Shown: positions 32,553 to 38,582 of the stretch, piece after piece
How positions within the stretch are numbered: the first letter of the stretch is position 1
Layout of the letters: each line of letters starts with the position of its first letter
DNA from: HKST-UBA85 sp035654775
GTDB taxonomy: Bacteria; Bacteroidota; Bacteroidia; Flavobacteriales; Flavobacteriaceae
DNA length: 38,582 nucleotides
Assembly (NCBI GenBank): GCA_035654775.1
Contig: DASRWB010000046.1
Location: forward strand, 1-38,582
Direction of reading: 5' to 3'
Position numbers and translations under genes: made by a program
Notes under the pieces: generated by a model
Told to the model about the DNA's origin: nothing
Seen by the model: the letters and a program-made list of their open reading frames with translations, nothing else
Database searches by the model: none

Positions 32553-33086
32553 TTGAAAAAAAAGATAATTGTAATTACCGGTGGCCCGGGCACCGGAAAA
32601 TCATCTTGTATCCATGCGTTAAAAAAACGAGGGTATGTATGCTTTGACGAAGTATCCCGAGAAATTACGCGCAAAGCGCAACAGGAAGGTATAGACCAGT
32701 TGTTTTTAAGTAACCCGTTGCGATTTAGCGAACTGCTGCTGGAAGGCAGAGTAAAACAGTACCGCGACGCAGTGAAACATCCTTCTCCGGTGGTGTTTTT
32801 AGACCGAGGCATTCCGGATATTGTAGCCTACATGGATTATGCAAATACTAAATATCCCGACAGCTTTATCAATACCTGTAAAAAATTCATCTATACGCAT
32901 GTGTTTACTTTAGCTCCCTGGCAGGAAATTTATCAAAGGGATAACGAACGATATGAAAATTTTGATCAGGCTGTTGACATTCATAATCAATTGGTAAATA
33001 CCTACAAAAAGTATAACTACACCTTATACGATGTGCCTTTTGGAGCTATTGAAAAAAGAGTCGATTACATCCTAGACACCATTTAG
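32553..33086 (+). CDS. Small AAA-type NTPase (AAA_28-like)
   Basis: A 177-residue P-loop protein. The Walker A motif is GGPGTGKSS (10-18) right after the first strand, and Walker B-like VVFLDRGIPDIVAYMDYA lies near 83-100. The size and DRG motif match the AAA_28 group, which resembles nucleoside or thymidylate kinases, and a kinase activity on a small molecule is possible but unproven. No ATG precedes Walker A in frame, so TTG 32553 is the likely start. It lies 4 nt before recQ in the same direction and is probably co-transcribed with recQ and fmt. Confidence 0.82.
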   Translation: MKKKIIVITGGPGTGKSSCIHALKKRGYVCFDEVSREITRKAQQEGIDQLFLSNPLRFSELLLEGRVKQYRDAVKHPSPVVFLDRGIPDIVAYMDYANTKYPDSFINTCKKFIYTHVFTLAPWQEIYQRDNERYENFDQAVDIHNQLVNTYKKYNYTLYDVPFGAIEKRVDYILDTI

Positions 33087-33090
33087 GACC

Positions 33091-34989
33091 ATGAATACGC
33101 CAATTCAAATACTAAAAAGATATTGGAATTACGACACTTTTAAACCGCTTCAGGAAGAGGTCATTCATGCGGTTTTAGATGGCAAAGACACCTTAGCACT
33201 TATGCCTACCGGCGGCGGGAAATCGGTTTGTTTTCAAGTGCCCGCATTATACAAAGGCGGAATTTGTATTGTTATTTCTCCTTTAATCGCTTTAATGAAA
33301 GATCAGGTTAACGCCTTGAAAGATAAAGGAATTAAAGCCATTGCCTTGACTAGTGGCATCAAATACAGCGAACTGGATACGTTGCTGGACAACTGCATTT
33401 ATGGAAATTACGCTTTTTTGTACCTGTCGCCCGAACGTTTACAGCAGGAATTGGTGCAAGACCGCATAAAACAAATGGACGTGTCACTTATTGCTGTAGA
33501 TGAAGCTCACTGTATCTCTCAATGGGGAAACGACTTCAGACCTGCCTACCAAAACATCAGCATACTTCGGGAAATGTTACCTCAAACTCCTTTTATAGCC
33601 CTTACCGCCACAGCTACTCCCACGGTAACTCAAGACATTATAAAAAACCTTAGCTTGGTAAATCCGGCAGTATTAAAGCAATCGTTTAAACGAAAAAACA
33701 TCCAATACCATGTCATTCAAACCCAAGACAAGTACCACAAGCTTTTACGCCTGATAAAAAAGCACCCGGAATCAGCTATCGTTTACGTAAGAAACCGAGA
33801 GCTAACGCTTACCCTCAGTAATCATTTAAAAACAAATGGCTGCGAAGCTCTGGCTTTTCACGGCGGATTGACCGTTGAACAAAAAGAAGACCGACTGAAA
33901 AAATGGCTAAACAATACCGCTCAGGTTATGGTCGCCACCAATGCTTTTGGGATGGGTATAGACAAACCTGATGTTAAAACAGTGATTCACTTTAATTTAC
34001 CCGAAAGCATGGAAAGCTATTATCAGGAAGCTGGTCGTGCCGGCAGAAACGGAAAACCGGCTTTCGCTGTAATACTAATGAATAAAAGTGATGAGTTAGC
34101 GGTAAAAAACCAGTTTTTAGCCGTGCTTCCCGATGTACAAACCGTAAAACAAGTGTATAACAAATTGTGCAATTATTTTCAGATTGCCTATGGCGAAGGC
34201 GAAAACAGCACCTTTCATTTTGACTTTAACTCCTTTTGCAAAACCTATAGTTTCAATACCCTAAAAACCTATAATGCCATTCAAATACTGGACAGAAACA
34301 GTATTATCTCGCTCTCTAACACGCCTGTTAGAAAAACCGCAGTTCAATTCATTCTCGAAAGCCATAACGTAGTAAGTTACCTGGAAACACATCAACAGCT
34401 TGCCTTGATTACCAAGGCTATTTTAAGAACCTATGGCGGTATTTTTGAACAAAAAGTAAACATAAACATTCCCATCCTCGCCCAAAAAACAGGCATCCCT
34501 GAAAGCGCTTTCCACAGCGCGCTGCAACAACTTTTTAAAGATGAAATCATAGACCTGCAACAGGTAAATGCCGATATTGAAATTACCTTTATTCAACCGC
34601 GTGAAGACGACCGAAGCATAAACCGAATCGCCCCGATAATAAAACAGCAAACCCAACAAAAAATCAATCAGGTGAATGCCGTATTACAATACACCGCTAA
34701 TGACACCACTTGCAAAAGCGTACAAATACTAAGCTATTTTGGTGAAGCAAATACTACACCATGTGGCAATTGTTCGGTGTGCAACAACAAGCAAAAGACA
34801 AAACCCAATCCGGCACAGCTAAAAAACCATATCATCCAACTGCTGGAATCGGGTCCAAAATCGTCTAAACAAATGACCGAAGAACTCCGGTGTGACGAAA
34901 AAGAAATAATCGTAGTTTTGCAGGTATTATTGGAACACAAAATCATCACACTCACCAAACAAAACTCTTATAAACTGTCTCATTTATGA
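33091..34989 (+). CDS. recQ: RecQ-family ATP-dependent DNA helicase
   Basis: A 632-residue SF2 helicase that unwinds DNA 3' to 5' in recombination and repair. Walker A is TGGGKS (40-45), the DEAH box is near 137-140 (VDEAHCISQWG), and motif VI is QEAGRAGRNGK. The RecQ zinc cysteines appear near 541 and in CGNCSVCN (about 558-564). A winged-helix-like C-terminus follows (SSKQMTEELRCDEKEI), but there is no HRDC domain. The zinc cluster is further from the helicase core than in Escherichia coli RecQ, because a helical region is inserted. Its stop overlaps the fmt start by 4 nt (ATGA). Confidence 0.93.
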   Translation: MNTPIQILKRYWNYDTFKPLQEEVIHAVLDGKDTLALMPTGGGKSVCFQVPALYKGGICIVISPLIALMKDQVNALKDKGIKAIALTSGIKYSELDTLLDNCIYGNYAFLYLSPERLQQELVQDRIKQMDVSLIAVDEAHCISQWGNDFRPAYQNISILREMLPQTPFIALTATATPTVTQDIIKNLSLVNPAVLKQSFKRKNIQYHVIQTQDKYHKLLRLIKKHPESAIVYVRNRELTLTLSNHLKTNGCEALAFHGGLTVEQKEDRLKKWLNNTAQVMVATNAFGMGIDKPDVKTVIHFNLPESMESYYQEAGRAGRNGKPAFAVILMNKSDELAVKNQFLAVLPDVQTVKQVYNKLCNYFQIAYGEGENSTFHFDFNSFCKTYSFNTLKTYNAIQILDRNSIISLSNTPVRKTAVQFILESHNVVSYLETHQQLALITKAILRTYGGIFEQKVNINIPILAQKTGIPESAFHSALQQLFKDEIIDLQQVNADIEITFIQPREDDRSINRIAPIIKQQTQQKINQVNAVLQYTANDTTCKSVQILSYFGEANTTPCGNCSVCNNKQKTKPNPAQLKNHIIQLLESGPKSSKQMTEELRCDEKEIIVVLQVLLEHKIITLTKQNSYKLSHL

Positions 34990-35936
34990 AGCGTGACTTA
35001 CGAATAATTTTTATGGGAACACCCGCATTTGCGGTAGCCACATTAAGCAAGCTGCTGGAACACAACTACAACGTGGTAGGCGTGATTACAGCTCCCGACA
35101 AACCTGCCGGCAGAGGCCAAAAACTGCAACAAAGTGAGGTTAAAAAATTTGCACTGCAAAACGGATTAACCGTATTACAACCCAAAAACCTGAAAGCCGA
35201 AGACTTTTTGCACATCCTGAAAACCTTACGCCCAAACCTGCAAATCGTGGTGGCTTTCCGAATGCTGCCCAAAGCCGTTTGGGAGTTGCCCGAATACGGC
35301 ACCTTTAATCTGCACGCTTCTCTATTGCCGCAATACCGCGGAGCAGCACCCATCAATTGGGCAATCATCAATGGCGAAACAAAAACAGGTGTAACCACTT
35401 TTTTTATCGACGAGCATATCGATACCGGCGAAATTATCATGAGTGAGGAAACCCCGATAGCTCCTGACGAAACAGCCGGAAGCTTGCACGACAAACTCAT
35501 GCATCTGGGAAGCCGCCTCGTGATTAAAACCGTAGCGCAAATTGAAAAAGGTCCCGTTCACACCAAAACGCAACCCAAAATAGACCACCCTAAAACAGCC
35601 TATAAACTTACCCGCGATAACTGCAAACTCGATTTTAATGCATCAGTACATACCCTTTATAATAAAATAAGAGGCCTTAGCCCCTATCCGGCTGCCTGGT
35701 GTACCTTGCTAAACAATAACGAACAACTGGACATCAAAATATACAGCGCCCAAAAAATAATCCTGAAACACAACCATCCTCCGGGCTACCTGCTCATTGA
35801 AAAAAACAGTATAAAAGTAGCCACTAAGGAAGGCCTTCTCGAACTCCTGGAAATTCAACTTCCGGGCAAACGAAAAATGGACACAAAATCACTTTTAAAC
35901 GGGTATACATTTTATCCCGAAGCAAAACTGCGGTAA
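34986..35936 (+). CDS. fmt: Methionyl-tRNA formyltransferase
   Basis: A 316-residue enzyme that formylates Met-tRNAfMet with 10-formyl-tetrahydrofolate for translation initiation. The formyl-transferase core shows FMGTPAFAV at the N-terminus and the catalytic N108, H110 and D (GVTTFFIDEHIDTG, about 146), with SLLPQYRGAAPINWAI as the folate and tRNA signature. The C-terminal domain (about 210-316) binds tRNA. The start overlaps recQ's stop by 4 nt, so the genes are translationally coupled. In many bacteria fmt is beside def, which is not seen here. Its length is normal. Confidence 0.95.
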   Translation: MKRDLRIIFMGTPAFAVATLSKLLEHNYNVVGVITAPDKPAGRGQKLQQSEVKKFALQNGLTVLQPKNLKAEDFLHILKTLRPNLQIVVAFRMLPKAVWELPEYGTFNLHASLLPQYRGAAPINWAIINGETKTGVTTFFIDEHIDTGEIIMSEETPIAPDETAGSLHDKLMHLGSRLVIKTVAQIEKGPVHTKTQPKIDHPKTAYKLTRDNCKLDFNASVHTLYNKIRGLSPYPAAWCTLLNNNEQLDIKIYSAQKIILKHNHPPGYLLIEKNSIKVATKEGLLELLEIQLPGKRKMDTKSLLNGYTFYPEAKLR

Positions 35937-36040
35937 TCCCTTAGTACTGCTGCATTCTTTAAAATCCTCGATGAAATGCGCCGGTTTATTAACAAATTGT
36001 TTAAGTTATCAACAAAAAAGCCGATTTCCCTTGATATTAC

Positions 36041-36070
36041 TTGCGTGATAGCATAATCCGTATAAATTTG
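36041..36070 (+). promoter_or_regulatory. Promoter of the HU gene
   Basis: TTG at 36041-36043 and TAAATTTG at 36063-36070 are 19 nt apart, an almost ideal Bacteroidetes promoter. It implies a 5' leader of about 55 nt before ATG 36135. The leader is AT-rich and holds the dyad TTACTA-T-TAGTAA (36095-36107), which could be an operator or a small hairpin. Confidence 0.78.
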
Positions 36071-36134
36071 TAAGAGTAATTAACACATGGTTTATTACTA
36101 TTAGTAACTTAAATTAATAATTAAATTAGAAATT

Positions 36135-36407
36135 ATGAACAAAACAGATTTAGTAGATGCTATGGCAGAGCACGCTGGAATTTCAAAAGCTGCTGCAAAA
36201 AAAGCTTTAGAGTGTGCATTAATTGAAATCGAAGGAGCTTTACAAAAAGGTAACAGAGTTTCTTTGGTAGGATTTGGTTCTTTCTCAGTATCCAGAAGAG
36301 CGGCTAGAGAAGGTAGAAACCCACAAACTGGTAAAACTATCAAAATTAAAGCTAAAAATGTGGTGAAGTTTAAAGCCGGTTCTGATTTATCTAGAGCGGT
36401 AAACTAA
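36135..36407 (+). CDS. hup: HU-type histone-like DNA-binding protein
   Basis: A 90-residue nucleoid protein that bends and compacts DNA as a dimer. The N-terminal helices are NKTDLVDAMAEHAGISKAAAKKAL, and the beta-arm signature GFGSFSVSRRAAREGRNPQTGK (about 47-68) holds the DNA-intercalating proline in NPQTG. The overall length is standard. It has its own strong promoter and terminator, so it is transcribed alone and probably very highly. A plain adenine-rich leader rather than a Shine-Dalgarno sequence precedes the ATG, as is common for high-expression genes in this phylum. Confidence 0.96.
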   Translation: MNKTDLVDAMAEHAGISKAAAKKALECALIEIEGALQKGNRVSLVGFGSFSVSRRAAREGRNPQTGKTIKIKAKNVVKFKAGSDLSRAVN

Positions 36408-36432
36408 TTTACTCCCATTTAATACAACTTGT

Positions 36433-36463
36433 AAGCCTTCCTGAAAACCGGAAGGCTTTTTTT
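36433..36463 (+). terminator. Intrinsic terminator of the HU gene
   Basis: AAGCCTTCC and GGAAGGCTT pair perfectly over 9 bp with an 8-nt loop. A run of T follows, 26 nt after the stop codon. Confidence 0.9.
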
Positions 36464-36532
36464 ATTTTTTCTCGCTAATTGTTTGTATTTTAACAAATAA
36501 ATCTTAGATTTAAAAGATAATTTGCTTAACCT

Positions 36533-37093
36533 ATGGTTACAATACAACCCAAAAAAGGTAGCTTGTTAATTGCTGAACCCTCAATTATCGGTGACATTTC
36601 TTTCAATCGTTCCATTATTTTATTGGCAGACTACGGCACTGAAGGCGCTATCGGTTTTATTCTCAATAAACCCTTGGAATATACCCTTAACGAACTTGTC
36701 CCGGAAATCACTCAGCCTTTTAAAATATACAACGGCGGTCCTGTAGAACAAGACAACCTGTACTTTATTCATAAAGTGCCCCAACTTATCCCCGACAGTA
36801 TAGAAATTTCCTATGGCCTCTTTTGGGGCGGCGACTTTGCGGTGGTAACACAGCTCATTACTGAACAAAAAATTACCGAAAAAGACATCAAGTTTTTTCT
36901 CGGCTATTCCGGATGGGACGCAAAACAACTGGAAGAAGAACTAAAAATCAACTCCTGGATTGTTACCGATAACATCTATAAAGAAGAAATCCTGGAAAAA
37001 GACTACGAAACCTTCTGGAAAGAAAAAATGCTCGAATTTGGCGGAGAATACAGCTTGTGGTCCAACGCTCCGGAAAACCCAAGTTACAATTAG
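36533..37093 (+). CDS. YqgE/AlgH family protein
   Basis: A 186-residue protein of the YqgE/AlgH (DUF179) family: KGSLLIAEPSIIGDISFNRS near the start, GAIGFILNKPLEYTL, the FLGYSGWDAKQLEEEL signature (about 122-137), and a closing SWIVTD. It is cytoplasmic. The role is unsettled, with AlgH-type proteins linked to regulation of exopolysaccharide in Pseudomonas. Here it lies after HU with its own start, and its stop codon overlaps the stop of the convergent class IV aminotransferase by 3 nt. No terminator separates them. Confidence 0.9.
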   Translation: MVTIQPKKGSLLIAEPSIIGDISFNRSIILLADYGTEGAIGFILNKPLEYTLNELVPEITQPFKIYNGGPVEQDNLYFIHKVPQLIPDSIEISYGLFWGGDFAVVTQLITEQKITEKDIKFFLGYSGWDAKQLEEELKINSWIVTDNIYKEEILEKDYETFWKEKMLEFGGEYSLWSNAPENPSYN

Positions 37094-37935
37094 CCCAAAC
37101 GCGCTTTTGCATTTAGTTTGGCCAGCAACATTTTAGAAACCTCAGTCCTATACTCCTTTTTGCGATACCGGGTCACAGGTTGAATCCCAACCATCACATT
37201 GGTAATAAACAACTCGTCCGCCTGCTGCAATTCAAACGGCGATAGCGAAGCTTCCTCGAATTCATAGGTATCTTTAAGGCTGTCCAGTATCCCTATAATT
37301 TGTTTCCTGATGATGCCTTTTAAACACCCGTCAGTTAATGGTGGCGTCTTTATTGTAGTTCCTTTAACCCAAAAAACATTTCCGTTCAGTGCCTCTACCA
37401 CTTGCTTATTGGTATTGAGCAACAGGCAATTGTCAAAACCGTTTTCCGAAGCATAAATACTTCCCGTTACGTGCAACACTTTATTGGTGGTCTTTAATGT
37501 GGAAAGCAAACCGGGAGCTACATAAAAATCTTTGTACAAATCTATAGTATACGGTGTTTCCTGAAACAAATAAAAAGGCGCATCATGCACCTGTGCATCA
37601 ATCGTATACCCTACTGCATTCGACTCCGGGAAATACCGCCCTTCACTATCCCTGAAAACCATAAGCTTCACACGCGCCGTTTCTTTACTTAATCCTGAAG
37701 CAGCAAGCGTTTTCAGCACTTCTTCTTCCAGAAACTCCATGGTGAAGTACATGGGAATCTCCATCCGTAAAATACGCAGCGAAGCCATTAGCCTGAAGTA
37801 GTGATCTTCCCAAAACAAAACCTTGCCGTGCACTACTTTCAGGGTTTCAAAAAGCGCGTCGCCATAAGTAAACCCGCGGTTGTCCGTGGACAGGAGTTGC
37901 TTGTTTTCTGATAGTGTACCGTTAAAATTTATCAT
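37090..37935 (-). CDS. PLP-dependent class IV aminotransferase (possibly PabC-like lyase)
   Basis: A 281-residue fold-type IV PLP enzyme. The N-terminal DNRGFTYGDALFETLKV carries the substrate-binding region, the Schiff-base lysine is K148 in STLKTTNKVLHV, and VVEALNGNVFWVKG with DELFITNVMVGIQPV completes the cofactor site. The family includes branched-chain and D-amino acid aminotransferases and aminodeoxychorismate lyase. The short length and the family pattern make the lyase PabC (folate pathway) a fair guess, without proof. The ATG at 37935 follows directly after the T-run of a hairpin, so initiation and termination signals are superimposed. Its end overlaps the convergent YqgE gene. Confidence 0.88.
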   Translation of the reverse strand: MINFNGTLSENKQLLSTDNRGFTYGDALFETLKVVHGKVLFWEDHYFRLMASLRILRMEIPMYFTMEFLEEEVLKTLAASGLSKETARVKLMVFRDSEGRYFPESNAVGYTIDAQVHDAPFYLFQETPYTIDLYKDFYVAPGLLSTLKTTNKVLHVTGSIYASENGFDNCLLLNTNKQVVEALNGNVFWVKGTTIKTPPLTDGCLKGIIRKQIIGILDSLKDTYEFEEASLSPFELQQADELFITNVMVGIQPVTRYRKKEYRTEVSKMLLAKLNAKARLG

Positions 37936-37960
37936 AAAAAAAATCCCGAAAAATTCGGGA
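37936..37960 (-). terminator. Intrinsic-type terminator abutting the class IV aminotransferase start
   Basis: On the minus strand TCCCGAA-TTT-TTCGGGA (37960-37944) is followed by eight T (37943-37936), and the next base starts the ATG of the aminotransferase. It is downstream of the START-like gene, so it probably ends that transcript. It could also act as an attenuator for read-through. Confidence 0.8.
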
Positions 37961-37968
37961 CAAATATA
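37961..37968 (-). promoter_or_regulatory. -7 promoter element before the class IV aminotransferase
   Basis: TATATTTG on the minus strand lies directly before the hairpin. A transcript from it would start inside the hairpin and could not fold it completely, which would favour expression of the aminotransferase. No clear -33 element is seen. Confidence 0.45.
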
Positions 37969-37987
37969 CGGTTATTAATTCGTTTTA

Positions 37988-38374
37988 TCAGGCAGAACCC
38001 AGCACGTGTTTTAAATCTGAAATCTGATTTTCCCACAGCATCTTGGCCTCTTCAATTTCATCTTCATACGTAAAATCGGTCACGATAAGCGAAACATCCT
38101 TTGTGATTTCATCCACCTGAATGCGTATTTCAAAATAATACGGCTCTTCCTCATCATTCGTCCACTTAAACCGGATACGTTCTCCCGTTTTTTTACTGAC
38201 CAGCTTGGCCTGCTCCTCAGTACCATCCCATATAAATCGGTACAACTCCCCGCGCGAGTTTACATTGTCAGCAAACCACTCTGAAAGCCCTGAAGGCGTA
38301 GAAATATACTGATACAACAACTGCGGAGAAGCGTGAATGGGAAATTCAATCTCAAATTTTACTTTTTCGTCCAT
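37988..38374 (-). CDS. START-like domain protein (Bacteroidetes family)
   Basis: A 128-residue protein of the SRPBCC/START-like superfamily in the form seen as a single-copy gene across Bacteroidetes. It has the opening strand FEIEFPIHASPQLLYQYIS, the GLSEWFADNV segment, and strongly acidic strands such as NDEEEPYYFEIRI, with a C-terminal helix (AKMLWENQISDLKHVLG). A hydrophobic ligand cavity is expected from the fold, but no ligand or activity is known. It is upstream of the class IV aminotransferase on the same strand and separated from it by an intrinsic-type terminator. The AT-rich region before its ATG leads to the divergent tRNA-Met. Confidence 0.88.
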   Translation of the reverse strand: MDEKVKFEIEFPIHASPQLLYQYISTPSGLSEWFADNVNSRGELYRFIWDGTEEQAKLVSKKTGERIRFKWTNDEEEPYYFEIRIQVDEITKDVSLIVTDFTYEDEIEEAKMLWENQISDLKHVLGSA

Positions 38375-38459
38375 AGGTTAGTTTTCAATTCGCACTCAAT
38401 ATATACATTAATTAATAAGTTTTAAAACTATTTTTTAAAAATATTTTACTCATCTATTC

Positions 38460-38491
38460 TTTGCTTCCATAAATTTTTGTGTTTATATTTG
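38460..38491 (+). promoter_or_regulatory. Bacteroidetes-type promoter of tRNA-Met
   Basis: TTTG at 38460-38463 and TATATTTG at 38484-38491, 20 nt apart, the same elements and spacing as at tRNA-Ser in this window. The tRNA begins 13 nt later. Confidence 0.85.
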
Positions 38492-38504
38492 CAGCCTTAA
38501 AATC

Positions 38505-38578
38505 GGCGAGGTAGCTCAGATGGTTAGAGCGTCGGATTCATAACCCGGAGGTCACGGGTTCAATTCCCGTCCTCGCTA
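38505..38578 (+). tRNA. tRNA-Met (anticodon CAT), probably elongator
   Basis: 74 nt with acceptor arms GGCGAGG and CCTCGCT (one terminal G-U pair), D arm GCTC/GAGC, T arm ACGGG/CCCGT and anticodon CAT at 38539-38541. The anticodon stem TCGGA/CCCGG has an A-C opposition at 31:39. It lacks the three G-C pairs next to the anticodon loop and the unpaired first base expected of an initiator, so elongator Met is favoured. A lysidine-modified tRNA-Ile cannot be excluded by eye. Confidence 0.93.
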
Positions 38579-38582
38579 CAAG

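Noticed and set aside
32553..34989. AAA ATPase plus RecQ as a defence system
   Set aside because: There is no nuclease, methylase or other effector, and the run continues into fmt. It looks like a housekeeping transcript.
35066..35500. 144-residue minus-strand frame within fmt
   Set aside because: It is a shadow frame opposite a conserved enzyme gene and has no motif.
35986..36014. Two DnaA-box-like 9-mers (TTATTAACA, TTATCAACA) before HU
   Set aside because: Both deviate from TTATCCACA, there are only two, and no dnaA, dnaN or AT-rich unwinding region identifies an origin.

Overview
The window is chromosomal DNA from a member of the Bacteroidetes, almost certainly the Flavobacteriaceae. 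The evidence is the gene content: a hybrid two-component system ending in an AraC domain, fused CcsB-CcsA, BshB1, DUF4290, DUF2911, DUF3108, paired M28 lipoproteins, and a MurA with Asp at the usual Cys position. The promoter style agrees: tRNA and HU genes are preceded by the Bacteroidetes pair TTTG / about 19-20 nt / TAnnTTTG, and Shine-Dalgarno sequences are rare. I see no transposase, integrase, phage gene, CRISPR array, or toxin or restriction module. Most of the window is ordinary core genome with a few unusual small elements.

Layout. 1-3.4 kb: a hybrid sensor kinase/response regulator/AraC protein, followed by a 21-bp-spaced direct repeat, a tiny orphan protein resembling the end of a type IX secretion sorting domain, and a secreted protein cut by the window edge. 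3.5-5.4 kb: a DegT-type aminotransferase and a nitroreductase. 5.5-6.2 kb: tRNA-Ser, then a gene-free stretch with an 11-bp tandem repeat. 6.2-11.1 kb: tandem UspA protein, DUF3108 protein, small membrane protein, two tandem M28 peptidase lipoproteins. 11.1-16.2 kb, mostly minus strand: GIY-YIG protein, tRNA-His, bacillithiol deacetylase BshB1, a 1087-residue CcsB-CcsA cytochrome c assembly fusion, truncated hemoglobin.

16.2-20.8 kb: a plus-strand run of DUF2520 protein, KdsC-like phosphatase, UbiA-type prenyltransferase, Maf, small MscS and CorA. 20.8-26.2 kb: a dioxygenase-fold secreted protein and a compact operon of a large secreted PIG-L deacetylase, a 33-residue membrane peptide and a sodium:solute symporter. 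26.3-30.2 kb: DUF2911 protein, then a light/oxidative-stress run (glutathione peroxidase, TspO, SRPBCC protein, photolyase). 30.1-32.5 kb, minus strand: murA, DUF4290, DUF493. 32.5-37.1 kb, plus strand: AAA ATPase, RecQ, Fmt, HU, YqgE. 37.1-38.6 kb: class IV aminotransferase and START-like protein on the minus strand, then tRNA-Met.

The best candidates for something undescribed are (a) the regulator / spaced repeat / orphan sorting-domain-like peptide arrangement at 0.9-1.2 kb, and (b) the 33-residue membrane peptide wedged between the deacetylase and symporter genes, which may be a symporter subunit. Both are inferences from sequence and position only.
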